Assembly (NCBI GenBank): GCA_002238605.1
Contig: MPMR01000012.1
Location: forward strand, 62,001-126,000
Origin: BD2-11 clade cluster bacterium bin43
GTDB lineage: Bacteria > Gemmatimonadota > Gemmatimonadetes > Longimicrobiales > Gaopeijiaceae
Direction of reading: 5' to 3'
DNA: 64,000 nucleotides
The notes under the pieces are model-generated. The model saw only the letters and a list, made by a program, of their open reading frames with translations, was not told the DNA's origin and did not search any database. The position numbers and the translations under genes were made by a program. Positions 21,034 through 29,719 of the stretch are shown in pieces (position 1 is the stretch's first letter; the number at the start of each line of letters is the position of its first letter).

Positions 21034-21834
21034 ATGCCCAGCAAAACCCCGAACCCTGCCGGAGAGATGCCTTTTCTCGACCACCTTGAGGAGCTTCGCT
21101 GGCGCATCCTGTGGAGCCTGCTGGCGCTGGCGATCGGGGCAGTGGCGGGGTTCCTGCTGGTTCACTACGGCCGCGCGATGGACATCCTGTTCCAGCCCTA
21201 CCAGGCGCTGTTCGGCGAGGACCAGATGCTCATCAATCTGAGACCCACGGACGCGTTCTTCATTACGCTCAAGTACGGGATCCTGGTCGGGTTCCTCCTG
21301 GTGTTCCCCATCATCGTCTATCAAATCTGGTCGTTTCTGGCGCCGGCGCTCAAGAAGGCCGAGAAGCGGGTCATCGTTCCCTCCCTCTACATGGGCCTGG
21401 TGCTCTTCGTTCTGGGCGTGGTGATGGCCTACTACATCGCGCTGCCGATCAGCCTGGATTTCCTGGTCGGGTTCCAGACGGAAATCATGATGCCCCAGTG
21501 GACCGCCCAGGACTACTTCGGATTCACCATTCAGCTCCTGGTGGCGTTCGGCATCATCTTCGAGTTGCCCGTGGTGGTCATGATCCTGAGCGTTCTGGGC
21601 CTCGTGACGCCGGCGTTCCTGCGCGACAAGCGCCGGCACGCCATCCTGCTGATCACGATTGTCGCGGCGCTCATCTCCCCGGGTGACGTCATCATGGTGA
21701 CGCTGCTCATGATGGTGCCGCTGATCATTCTGTACGAATTCTCGATCCTGCTCTCGGTCATGATCTACCGCAAGCGGGAGGAGAGGATCTCAGCTGCGGC
21801 CGACCCGCCGTCGGACTCCGTTCAGGCGGGGTAG
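21034..21834 (+). CDS. tatC: Sec-independent translocase subunit TatC
   Basis: TatC is the receptor subunit of the twin-arginine pathway, which exports folded proteins. It shows the N-terminal MPFLDHLEELRWRI motif (the Glu pair that binds signal peptides), then six membrane helices including FPIIVYQIWSFLAPALKKAEKR and ISPGDVIMVTLLMMVPLIILYEFSIL. At 266 residues it is normal. The cognate TatA lies 7.6 kb downstream at 29405 rather than adjacent. The 110-base gap upstream contains imperfect inverted repeats but no firm promoter. lptD starts 3 bases after its stop. Confidence 0.97.
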   Translation: MPSKTPNPAGEMPFLDHLEELRWRILWSLLALAIGAVAGFLLVHYGRAMDILFQPYQALFGEDQMLINLRPTDAFFITLKYGILVGFLLVFPIIVYQIWSFLAPALKKAEKRVIVPSLYMGLVLFVLGVVMAYYIALPISLDFLVGFQTEIMMPQWTAQDYFGFTIQLLVAFGIIFELPVVVMILSVLGLVTPAFLRDKRRHAILLITIVAALISPGDVIMVTLLMMVPLIILYEFSILLSVMIYRKREERISAAADPPSDSVQAG

Positions 21835-21837
21835 GTC

Positions 21838-24800
21838 ATGACCCGCGGTCACTCCTGCGCGGCCCTGCCCTTCCGGCGCCATCGGCTGCCGGATCCGCGC
21901 CGCCGGCTCCCGCACCCGGTGGTCGCTGTGCTTCTGCCGCTGCTAGTGGCGGGCCTCCCCCTCCAGGCGCACGGGCAGCAGGCCCCGGACTCGATCGCCC
22001 CGCCACAGTCTCCCGACACGACCGTGGTCGTGGACTCCGCGCGGGTACAGGTTCTCCAGCTGCTCGAGCGCCTGGCCGCCCCGCCGCTCCCCGACTCGCT
22101 TCGGGAACTGCCCGACTCGACGGAACGGGCTCCCCGACCGGTCGCCCCGGGTCCGGACTCCGTGCTCAATGCCCTGCTCTCGCTTCCGGGATACCAGGCC
22201 AGCCAGTACGAGGGAACCGGGCTGGAGTTCGGGTCGAGCGGCGAGGTGGTCCTTTACGGCTCATCGGACGCGCGTGCGCGATTCTTCCGGGAAGGTGCGG
22301 AGCGCATGCAGCTGGAGGCCGACTCCTCCATCACGATGGACGACTCCACGAGCCTGCTGTGGACCGAGGGCGCTTCGGTGTTTACCGGGCGCGAGGGCGA
22401 GCCCCTCAACAGCACCTCCATGATCTACAGCCTCGACAGCCGGCGCGGCACCGCCTACAGCGCGCGCACCCAGTTCGCGGAATCGGGCAGTCCCTGGATC
22501 GTGAGCGGCGACCTGCCCTCGGTGACGTCTGAGGTCGTCCACGGGGCGCACGTCGGCTTCACCACCTGCGATCTCGAGCATCCCCACTACCGCTTCGACA
22601 CCAACCAGATCAAGATCGTGGCCGGCAACGTGCTGGTGGCGAGGTCGGTGAAGCTCTACTTCGACGATGTTCCCGTCTTCTGGTTCCCCTTCATGTTCCA
22701 GAGCATCGAGCGCGGACGCGCCAGCGGCATCCTGACACCGCGCTTCAGCGTGAACGACATCGTGCGCAGCTCGGCGGGCTACAGCCGGCGCATCTCCAAC
22801 CTCGGCTTCTACTGGGCCATCAATGAGTACGCCGACGCATCGGTGGCGATGGACTGGTGGGCCGACAACTACGTGGGCGTGACGGGGACCCTGAACTACA
22901 GCTGGCTACGGCAGTTTCTGCGCGGCAACATCAACTTCCGCAACTTCTGGCGGGAGGGCGGGAGCACCACGCTCGCCTTCAGCACCTCCCACAACTGGGA
23001 ACTCGACGAGCGCACCCGCTTCGAACTCCGGTCCAGCTACGCCTCCTCCACGGACTTCGTGCGCCAGAACTCCTTCGACCCGCGCGAGGTCACGCAGTCG
23101 ATCGACTCGCAGGGAGGGATCAACCGCCGCTTCGACTGGGGCAACGTCTCCCTGAGTTCCAACCGCCGCCAGTTCCTGTCCGACGACCGGATTTCGCTCA
23201 CGCTGCCCTCGGCCAACCTCTCGCTGTCGCCCATCACCTTCTTCTCCGCCCCGTCGTCGCGGGCGAGCTGGTACAACAACGTCATCTGGACGGGAAGCGG
23301 GAACTACACGCGCAGCATCGAGGACCGGCTGGATCAGCCGCCGGGCGACTTCAAGGAGAGCCTGGCGGACAAGCAGAACGTGCGCGGGGGACTGTCGTCG
23401 AGCCTCAGCCTGGGCGCGCTCTCCCTGTCGCACAGCCTGAGCTTCGACGAGGCCGTGACACGGAACGGGCTTGAGGTCCTCGCGCCCGACGCCGGCCTGG
23501 CGGCTGCCGACCGCCTGGAGGCCTGGTTCGGCCGTGTGGTCGCGCCGGCGGCCGACAGCGCCTTCCCTGAGCGCGTCGACCTGAGCAGCACCGACCTAAC
23601 CTGGTCCCAGACGCTCAGCTACCAGCAACGCCTCGTCGGGACCACCACCCTTACGCCCAACCTTTCCATGTCGGGCCGGGCGCTGCAGACGAACAAGATT
23701 CCGGAGGCGGGGTCGCTGGTGTCCGCGCCCACCCGCCTCTCCTTCGGTGCCGGGCTGAAGACCGACCTCTACGGCCTCTGGCCGGGTGTGGGGGGCTTCT
23801 CCGCCATCCGCCACAAACTCTCGCCCGGCTTCGATTACTCCTACGCCCCGGCAGTGACGCAGACGGACCTCCAGGACGCCGTCTTCGGCCGCGGGGAGTT
23901 CCGCGCCAAGAACGAGATGCGGATCCGGCTCAACCAGACCTTCGAGGCGAAACGGGAGACCGGGGAGGAAGCGGAGGTGGGCGAAGACGATGCTCCTCCG
24001 GACCTCGGCGCGGAACCGCGGCGCAGGGAGCGGGCGGAGATCGTTCAGCTGCTGGCGCTGCAGACCAGCGCGGTCAACTACGACTTCGTGCGCGCGGACT
24101 CGCTCGGCCAGTTCACGGAAGGCTTCACGACCACCACCCTCTCCAACAGCATCAGCTCGGATTTCCTGCGCGGCCTGCAGATCTCCATGGAGCACTTGCT
24201 GTTCGACGAGAGCGCTCAGGGAGGGGAGGGGCGGCAGTTCGCGCCCCATCTCTCCGGGCTCGATCTCTCGTTCTCCCTGAACGCGGCTTCTCCGCCACTG
24301 CGCTGGATCGGGGGGCTGATCGGCCTCGGGGGCGGCGACGGAGAGACGGTTTCGGAGCCGGAACCGGAAGAGGAAGAGCTCCTCGAGGAGGAAGACCCCT
24401 TCACGGCGAGCAGCGGCCTCGACGAAAGCCAGGTCGTGCCGGGGTTCGGCGATGCCTCCCGCGACTTCGGCAGGCCGAGCGCTCAGGGGCGGTCCAGGGG
24501 CGGCAGCGGATGGGACGCGAGTGTCTCCTATTCGCTACAGCGCCCGCGGCAGGCCGAGATGGCCCGGCAGATGCTTCAACTGAACGTCCGCTTCGAGCCC
24601 ACCGAGCTGTGGCGGGCGAGTTGGCGCACCTCCTACGACATGGAACTCGGGTCGTTCAACGACCACATGATCACCTTCACCCGGCAGTTGCATCGCTGGG
24701 AAGCCAACTTCGACTTCAGACGCACGGTCACCGGCAACTGGGCGTTCCGCTTCGAGGTGGCCCTGAGCGACAATCGCGACCTGAAGTTCGACTACCAGCA

Positions 24801-24840
24801 GTACGACCGTTCCGACCCGCTGGCGGGACAGTTTCGCTGA
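21838..24840 (+). CDS. lptD: LPS-assembly outer-membrane protein LptD-like
   Basis: LptD is the beta-barrel that inserts lipopolysaccharide into the outer leaflet. The 1000-residue product has a signal peptide (VVAVLLPLLVAGLPLQAHGQ), a proline-rich stretch, then an OstA-like jellyroll region with SSDARARFFREGAERMQLEADSS. The LptD core includes FTTCDLEHPHYRF, VLVARSVKLYFDDVPVFWFPFMF and SGILTPRF. The second half is a long barrel of alternating strands (FRNFWREGGSTTLAFSTSHN and similar), interrupted by an acidic loop (EPEPEEEELLEEEDPF) near residue 845. The family is typical of large LptD forms outside Proteobacteria. It follows tatC with 3 bases between. Confidence 0.88.
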   Translation: MTRGHSCAALPFRRHRLPDPRRRLPHPVVAVLLPLLVAGLPLQAHGQQAPDSIAPPQSPDTTVVVDSARVQVLQLLERLAAPPLPDSLRELPDSTERAPRPVAPGPDSVLNALLSLPGYQASQYEGTGLEFGSSGEVVLYGSSDARARFFREGAERMQLEADSSITMDDSTSLLWTEGASVFTGREGEPLNSTSMIYSLDSRRGTAYSARTQFAESGSPWIVSGDLPSVTSEVVHGAHVGFTTCDLEHPHYRFDTNQIKIVAGNVLVARSVKLYFDDVPVFWFPFMFQSIERGRASGILTPRFSVNDIVRSSAGYSRRISNLGFYWAINEYADASVAMDWWADNYVGVTGTLNYSWLRQFLRGNINFRNFWREGGSTTLAFSTSHNWELDERTRFELRSSYASSTDFVRQNSFDPREVTQSIDSQGGINRRFDWGNVSLSSNRRQFLSDDRISLTLPSANLSLSPITFFSAPSSRASWYNNVIWTGSGNYTRSIEDRLDQPPGDFKESLADKQNVRGGLSSSLSLGALSLSHSLSFDEAVTRNGLEVLAPDAGLAAADRLEAWFGRVVAPAADSAFPERVDLSSTDLTWSQTLSYQQRLVGTTTLTPNLSMSGRALQTNKIPEAGSLVSAPTRLSFGAGLKTDLYGLWPGVGGFSAIRHKLSPGFDYSYAPAVTQTDLQDAVFGRGEFRAKNEMRIRLNQTFEAKRETGEEAEVGEDDAPPDLGAEPRRRERAEIVQLLALQTSAVNYDFVRADSLGQFTEGFTTTTLSNSISSDFLRGLQISMEHLLFDESAQGGEGRQFAPHLSGLDLSFSLNAASPPLRWIGGLIGLGGGDGETVSEPEPEEEELLEEEDPFTASSGLDESQVVPGFGDASRDFGRPSAQGRSRGGSGWDASVSYSLQRPRQAEMARQMLQLNVRFEPTELWRASWRTSYDMELGSFNDHMITFTRQLHRWEANFDFRRTVTGNWAFRFEVALSDNRDLKFDYQQYDRSDPLAGQFR

Positions 24841-25058
24841 CACCCGCGCCTGCGCAGCCTCGGGGCTCGTGGGAGGAGACGTGGGGTTGTACCCATGAGC
24901 ACCGCCAGGCCGATGTCGGAGTCCTCCAGCCGCGCGCCCGTCTTCCCCTGGTCTCCCGTCCCCGCATGCCGGCGTTGTGGCACACCTCGTGCAAGGTGAT
25001 CGGAGTTGATGGGTGAAGACGCCTGCAATGCTCCAGGGGATGCCACGGGGAGGTGCCG

Positions 25059-26225
25059 ATGTTCGGTCAGGGGTATGCGGTTGGACGGTATGTTCGCAGC
25101 GTGCAGGCCCTCCTCCTGCTGGGCGCCCTGACGGCGTGTGACGAGGACGGAGTGCTGCTCAGTCTGGACGATCCCCCCGCTGCGCCGCGCGCGCTGGATG
25201 CCCACTACTTCGCCGGGGTGGTCACCGTGACATGGACCCTGGCGCCCGGCTGGAGCGGTGAATCCTTCCGCGTCTACGCCCGGCGCATCACCGACCCGGA
25301 CTACTTTCTCATCGCGGAGGTGAGCAGCTGCGCGGAAGGCGCCTGCGAGTACCGCGACGCCAACGTGGCCGCGGGGGTGACCTACGAGTACTACGTGGCG
25401 GCGGTCGGGGCCTCGGGACTGGAAACACCTTCCAGCCACCTGGTCGAGGTCGCCGTTCCGATGCCCGATCCTCCCGCGGTACCGGTCACCGTCCTGGCGA
25501 CGGCGCTGGATGGATCCGTCTTCCTCACCTGGAGCGACGACGCGCGCGCCGCCGCGGACTTCTCCCACTACAAGGTATACCTCGACGACGGGGACACCTT
25601 CCTCCTGGGCGAGACGGACTCCGAGGGGTTTCTTGACCTGCGGGCGAACAACGGCGAGACCTACAGCTACTTCGTTTCCGCCCTCGACGACCAGGGGCAC
25701 GAGAGCACAGCCAGCGCGATGGCGAGCGCGACCCCGCGCCCCGATTACCACGGGGAGCTGATCTACTCCTACCTCGACGCGCCGTCGTCTTCAGGCTTTC
25801 GCTTTCCGCTGAACGAGCAGGACGGCCCCATCGTTCACGGAGACGCGCCCGGTCGACACTTCCGTTTCGAACAGGATCGGTCCGGGTGGTGGCTGGTTCC
25901 CGGGCCGGGCGCCGAGATCCACAACCGGGTCTTTTCCACCAGCCAGCTCAAGTGCGGACCCGGAAGCGACGCCGGATGCATCGACGTGACCACCGCGCCC
26001 GCGGGGGACTACACGACCCAGGCGGTCGAGGCTCTTTCCGCGACCACGTACGTGCTCCGTTATTCGGGAGCGGAAGGGCACCACTACGCCGCGGTGCGGA
26101 TTTCCAGCCAGGGCTACCTGGACGATGGCGCGGTGATGGTCTTCGATTGGGCGCACCAACTCCAGCCCGGCAATTTCGGCCTCGAGCGCCGCGTGCCGGC
26201 AGTGCTGGTCCGCACCGGGAACTGA
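25059..26225 (+). CDS. lipoprotein with two fibronectin type III-like domains
   Basis: A predicted surface or periplasmic lipoprotein of about 389 residues. The signal peptide ALLLLGALTAC gives a lipobox Cys near residue 27. Two fibronectin type III-like beta sandwiches follow (about 40-130 and 140-225), recognisable from VTVTWTLAPGWSGESFRVYAR and GSVFLTWSDDARAAADFSHYKVYL. A further unknown beta-rich domain of about 160 residues carries two Cys (KCGPGSDAGC). GGAGG lies 5 bases before the chosen ATG; GTG two codons earlier is possible. I do not recognise the C-terminal domain. A gap of about 215 bases separates it from lptD. A binding or adhesion role would be a guess. Confidence 0.75.
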   Translation: MFGQGYAVGRYVRSVQALLLLGALTACDEDGVLLSLDDPPAAPRALDAHYFAGVVTVTWTLAPGWSGESFRVYARRITDPDYFLIAEVSSCAEGACEYRDANVAAGVTYEYYVAAVGASGLETPSSHLVEVAVPMPDPPAVPVTVLATALDGSVFLTWSDDARAAADFSHYKVYLDDGDTFLLGETDSEGFLDLRANNGETYSYFVSALDDQGHESTASAMASATPRPDYHGELIYSYLDAPSSSGFRFPLNEQDGPIVHGDAPGRHFRFEQDRSGWWLVPGPGAEIHNRVFSTSQLKCGPGSDAGCIDVTTAPAGDYTTQAVEALSATTYVLRYSGAEGHHYAAVRISSQGYLDDGAVMVFDWAHQLQPGNFGLERRVPAVLVRTGN

Positions 26226-26321
26226 CACCGGAAGAGGCTTCCCCCGACAGGCGGGGACGGCGCGCTCTCCCGCTGACCGATCCGGGTTGAGAGGGCGGCG
26301 CCGCCGGGGTATAATCGCGAC

Positions 26322-27224
26322 ATGACGCCGGTCCTTGAAGCGGTCCCCAACTTCAGCGAAGGCCGCGATCCTGCCCTGGTTCGCGAGTTCGCCCGGGTCA
26401 TCGCCTCCGAGGGCGCAGAGGTGTTGGCCCGTACCGCCGATCCGGACCACCACCGTTCGGTCATCTCCTTCGCGGGCGCTCCTCCGGTCGTGGAGCGAGC
26501 GGCTCTGGCGGTCGCGCGTCTGGCGGTGGAGGCCATCGATCTGCGGCGGCACACGGGCGTACACCCGCGCGTGGGCGCCCTCGACGTGCTCCCGTTCATC
26601 CCCGCCCGCGGCCTCGCCATGCAGGACGCGGCCGCGAGCGCGCGCAGGGTGGCGAAAGCGCTCGCCGCGATGGGGATACCGGTGTACCTGTACGGGGCTG
26701 CCGGGGCCGGCCGCTCCCTGGCCTCTCTGCGCGCCGGGGGATTCGAGGCGCTGGTGGAGGGATTCCCAATCGGCCGCGAGCCCGATATCCTGCCTCGGCC
26801 CTGGGGCCATCCGGGCGTCCATCCCACCGCAGGCGCGACCTGTGTCGGAGCCCGGCCGCCCCTCCTCGCGTGGAATGTCTGCGTATCGGGGTTATCGTTG
26901 GAGCAAGTGAAGGGAATCGCGTGCCGACTGCGCGAGAGCGGCGGCGGATTTGTCGGGTTGAGGGCTCTGGGGCTATATCTGCCCTCCAGCGAGGTATTTC
27001 AGATCTCCATGAACCTGGAAGACATGGAACGCACACCGCCCATGCGCGTCTTCGAAGCCATTGAAACGGAGGTGGACCGACTGGGTGGCCGCGTCGCACA
27101 AACCGAGGTCATCGGCACCATCCCCGAGGCCGTGGTCCTTTCCGCGGCCGCCTCGCGCCTGAAGCTGTTGGATCCCGACCCGTCCCGGTTGCGCGGGTCT
27201 CTGCTGGCGGGGGTCCGTTCATGA
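26322..27224 (+). CDS. ftcD: glutamate formimidoyltransferase
   Basis: This enzyme moves the formimino group from N-formimino-glutamate to tetrahydrofolate, a late step in histidine breakdown. The family marks are VPNFSEGRDPALV at the start, DPDHHRSVISFAG, RHTGVHPRVGALDVLPFIP (containing the catalytic histidine region), VYLYGAA and SMNLEDMERTPPMRVFEAI. At 300 residues it is the stand-alone transferase without the cyclodeaminase half found in animals. No other histidine-utilisation gene is in the window; its stop overlaps the next TPR gene's start. A role in general one-carbon folate supply is an alternative. Confidence 0.93.
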   Translation: MTPVLEAVPNFSEGRDPALVREFARVIASEGAEVLARTADPDHHRSVISFAGAPPVVERAALAVARLAVEAIDLRRHTGVHPRVGALDVLPFIPARGLAMQDAAASARRVAKALAAMGIPVYLYGAAGAGRSLASLRAGGFEALVEGFPIGREPDILPRPWGHPGVHPTAGATCVGARPPLLAWNVCVSGLSLEQVKGIACRLRESGGGFVGLRALGLYLPSSEVFQISMNLEDMERTPPMRVFEAIETEVDRLGGRVAQTEVIGTIPEAVVLSAAASRLKLLDPDPSRLRGSLLAGVRS

Positions 27225-27892
27225 CGGCCGACGCGCGCCTCGAGCCGTCCGGGGATCATCCCCCGGGCCCGGAACCGCCCGCCGATCTTCGGGAGGCGAC
27301 CCGCGAATCCGAATCGTCTTCCGCGTTTGTGGACCTCAGGGCGCTGATCCTGGACGGGGGGTCGGGCTCGGCGGCGACCCGCCTGACCGAGGCGGACGAG
27401 GATGCCGAACCCGCCGAGGACTTCAAGGCCGCATTGTCGCGTTTCAGGGCCCGCTTGATCCGCAACCTTCCTTCCGGGGACGCGCGCACCCATCACGACA
27501 TGGGCACCGCGTACCGGATCATGGGGCTCGGCCATGAGGCCATCGGCGCGTTTCAACGCGCTGTCCGGGAGGACCCCGCGAGCCCGGCGGCCTATGAGAT
27601 GCTGGGTCGCTGCTTTCTCGACGCCGGTCAGCCCGCTCTCGCGGCCGGTGCGCTGGCGAAGGCCCTCGAACTGCCCCCCGGGAGCGAAGACGACTTCCTC
27701 GGAATCTACTACTATATGGGGCGGGCTCAGGAGGCGTCCGGCAATGCCGAGGCGGCGTACGACTTCTACAGGAAGACCCTCGCAATCGACATTGGCTTTC
27801 AGGATGTCGAGGCGCGCGAGCGCGATCTCGGCCGGGCCCTGAGGAGGACGGCCGACGAGGCGGTGGATCCTGCTCCCGGCGACCCCTCCTGA
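27221..27892 (+). CDS. TPR-repeat protein, cytosolic
   Basis: A 223-residue protein without signal peptide or membrane helix. The first 75 residues are acidic and probably disordered. Three TPR-like units follow, with HHDMGTAYRIMGLGHEAIGAFQRAVREDP, AYEMLGRCFLDAGQPALAAGALAKALELP and YYMGRAQEASGNAEAAYDFYRKTLAID. ATG 27221 overlaps the ftcD stop (ATGA). Gene order ftcD-TPR-polyprenyl synthase suggests one transcript, but the TPR protein's partner is unknown. Confidence 0.8.
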   Translation: MTADARLEPSGDHPPGPEPPADLREATRESESSSAFVDLRALILDGGSGSAATRLTEADEDAEPAEDFKAALSRFRARLIRNLPSGDARTHHDMGTAYRIMGLGHEAIGAFQRAVREDPASPAAYEMLGRCFLDAGQPALAAGALAKALELPPGSEDDFLGIYYYMGRAQEASGNAEAAYDFYRKTLAIDIGFQDVEARERDLGRALRRTADEAVDPAPGDPS

Positions 27893-27921
27893 CCCAGGCT
27901 CACCCTTTCCGGAAGAGGTAG

Positions 27922-28920
27922 TTGACCCAGCCCGTCACCACGACTCGATCCACGCTTGCCCACATCCAGGAGCCGGTGCGAGAGGATCTGGAGCGCGTGC
28001 GCGAAGAGCTCCGGCGCATCGTTCGTGCGAATCTGGGGATGACCGACGAGGTCAACCAGTACCTCCTGCTCATGCGGGGCAAGATGTTTCGCCCCACCCT
28101 GGTGCTCCTGGCGGACCGGATCTGCGGGGGAGACGGGGATCCCGCCGTTACTCTGGCGGCGGCGGTCGAACTGGTGCACCTCGCGACCCTGGTGCACGAC
28201 GATGCCGTGGACCATTCCGTGCTGCGCCGCGGCCTGCCGACGGTCAACGCGCTGTGGTCGCATCAGGTTGCGATCATCATGGGGGACTACCTGTACAGCC
28301 GCTCCGTCACCGAGCTGACCCGCGTCGGCAATCTGGACGTGCTTCGGTGCCTGGCAGTCGCCGCCAACGAGATGAGTCTGGGAGAGATGCGCCAGCTGAC
28401 CTCCTACGACGCCCTGGACTTCTCCGAAGAGGACTACTACGCCCTGATCGCGGCCAAGACGGCATCCCTCATGGCCGCATCCTGCGAGATCGGCGCCCTC
28501 GCCACCCGCCCGGGTCCCCGGTGCTCGGCGCTCCGGCGCTTCGGGCACAACCTCGGAATGGCGTTTCAGATCGCCGACGACCTGCTGGACTACACCGGGA
28601 CCGAGGCGGTGACCGGTAAACCGACGGGGCACGACCTGCGTCAGCGGAAGGTTACGCTACCCCTGATCGGAGCGATGAAGGTGGCCGGGGACCAGGAACG
28701 GCAAGGGATTCGCAGGTTCTTTTCCAGGCGCGATCCTTCCGACGAGGAGATCGCCGGGCTCATCGGGCTGGTGGAGGAACTCGGCGGGCTCGAGTACGCG
28801 CGCGAGCGGGCAGAGCGCTACGCCGGCTGGGCGGCCGCGGAGCTCGACGATCTGGAGGAGGGGCCCGCGAAGGATGCGCTTCTCACGTCGATTGCCTACG
28901 TGGTCGATCGGCGTCGATGA
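27922..28920 (+). CDS. long-chain polyprenyl diphosphate synthase
   Basis: This trans-prenyltransferase extends FPP with isopentenyl units; products feed quinones or undecaprenyl-type carriers. The first Asp-rich motif DDAVD is at residues 93-97, followed by LRRGLPTVNALW, and the second, ADDLLDYTG, has Asp at 219, 220 and 223. GKMFRPTLVLL and KVTLPLI are also family hallmarks. The start is TTG 27922 with GGAAGAGG a few bases upstream; no better start lies nearby. Small residues before the first Asp motif suit long products (octaprenyl or heptaprenyl), but chain length cannot be read safely. 332 residues is normal. Confidence 0.93.
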   Translation: MTQPVTTTRSTLAHIQEPVREDLERVREELRRIVRANLGMTDEVNQYLLLMRGKMFRPTLVLLADRICGGDGDPAVTLAAAVELVHLATLVHDDAVDHSVLRRGLPTVNALWSHQVAIIMGDYLYSRSVTELTRVGNLDVLRCLAVAANEMSLGEMRQLTSYDALDFSEEDYYALIAAKTASLMAASCEIGALATRPGPRCSALRRFGHNLGMAFQIADDLLDYTGTEAVTGKPTGHDLRQRKVTLPLIGAMKVAGDQERQGIRRFFSRRDPSDEEIAGLIGLVEELGGLEYARERAERYAGWAAAELDDLEEGPAKDALLTSIAYVVDRRR

Positions 28921-29007
28921 AACCTCGCGGGTCCAGGCGCGCAACAGCAGAGGCGAAGTCGTTCAACAAGCTCCGTGGGCGGGAACGCCGCGGTTGGAGG
29001 CCGTGCA

Positions 29008-29289
29008 TTGGCTAAGTTGCTTGAAGCTCGAAGGCGATCATATTCCCGGTTCGTGGTGGTCCTGGTGGGTGGCTTCATCCTGGGTGCCCTGCTGACCCGT
29101 CTCGCGCAGTTCATGCCCGAGAGCGCGACCCGCGAGTTCCTGACCGCGGCGGTAACGGCGAGCCTGGGACCGGTCTCCCTGGGGCTGGTTGCGCTTGACA
29201 TTACGCTGGGGCCGCTGGCATTTCATTTCAACGTGCTCACGCTGGCGGGAATCGGCATCGTGGCGCCGATCGTCCGCGCCTGGCTCTAA
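29008..29289 (+). CDS. small DUF4321-like membrane protein
   Basis: A 93-residue protein with two hydrophobic segments: FVVVLVGGFILGALLTRLAQFM (about 14-36) and LGLVALDITLGPLAFHFNVLTLAGIGIVAPIV (about 58-90). The pattern GGFILGALL, then LDIT-GPL and FNVLTLAGI, resembles DUF4321, a family of unknown function in low-GC Gram-positives and others. TTG 29008 is chosen because GGAGG lies 7 bases upstream; GTG 28975 would add 11 residues without a ribosome site. It lies between the prenyl synthase and tatA, so membrane-associated, but no function can be stated. Confidence 0.7.
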   Translation: MAKLLEARRRSYSRFVVVLVGGFILGALLTRLAQFMPESATREFLTAAVTASLGPVSLGLVALDITLGPLAFHFNVLTLAGIGIVAPIVRAWL

Positions 29290-29322
29290 AGGACCCGGCG
29301 CGCTGTAGAGGACCCGGCGCGC
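29290..29322 (+). repeat. short direct repeat before tatA
   Basis: AGGACCCGGCGCGC occurs at 29290-29303 and again at 29309-29322, a period of 19 bases, starting at the stop of the preceding gene. TATAAG at 29333-29338 just downstream resembles a -10 box, although no -35 box is seen at the right distance. The pair may be a regulator site or slippage duplication. Confidence 0.45.
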
Positions 29323-29404
29323 GCGACGCCTGTATAAGTTAGATTGACCGAGCACACAGAACGGACCAGCACGCTTCGCCGGTCATCAGCGGGAGGGAGC
29401 TGTC

Positions 29405-29683
29405 ATGGGTTTCAGCGGACTTGGAATGTGGGAGATCATCCTGATCTTCCTGGTGTTCTTGCTTCTCTTCGGCGCCAAGCGCCTCCCTGAAATCGGCTCG
29501 TCCCTGGGCAAGGGGATTCGCGAATTCAAGGGTTCGGTGCGGGACATCGAGCGTGAGCTGAAGACGCCCCAGCAGCCCAAGATGGTCACGCCTTCTCCCG
29601 CGGAGAGTTCGGAAGAGGGTGGAGAGCCGCGTAAACTCGGCAGTCGAACAGAAGCCGGCGCGGAAGCCGGGACGACTGCCTGA
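29405..29683 (+). CDS. tatA: Sec-independent translocase subunit TatA
   Basis: TatA oligomerises to form the pore of the twin-arginine translocase. The 92-residue protein has one membrane helix (MWEIILIFLVFLLLFGAKRLPEIGSSLGKGIREFKGSV), with the conserved FGAKRLPE hinge and an amphipathic helix following. A polar tail rich in Glu/Pro/Gly follows. GGGAGG is 8 bases before ATG 29405. TatC is encoded at 21034. It converges on the - strand foldase gene; the 36 bases between contain a weak hairpin (ACGGC/GCCGT) that could stop transcription. Confidence 0.96.
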   Translation: MGFSGLGMWEIILIFLVFLLLFGAKRLPEIGSSLGKGIREFKGSVRDIERELKTPQQPKMVTPSPAESSEEGGEPRKLGSRTEAGAEAGTTA

Positions 29684-29719
29684 GAAGGGATCCGGTTACG
29701 GCGGTCAGGCCGTCGCCGG

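Noticed and set aside
24841-25058. Gene in the gap of about 215 bases after lptD
   Set aside because: Short frames there have no ribosome site and no recognisable sequence; treated as plain intergenic DNA.
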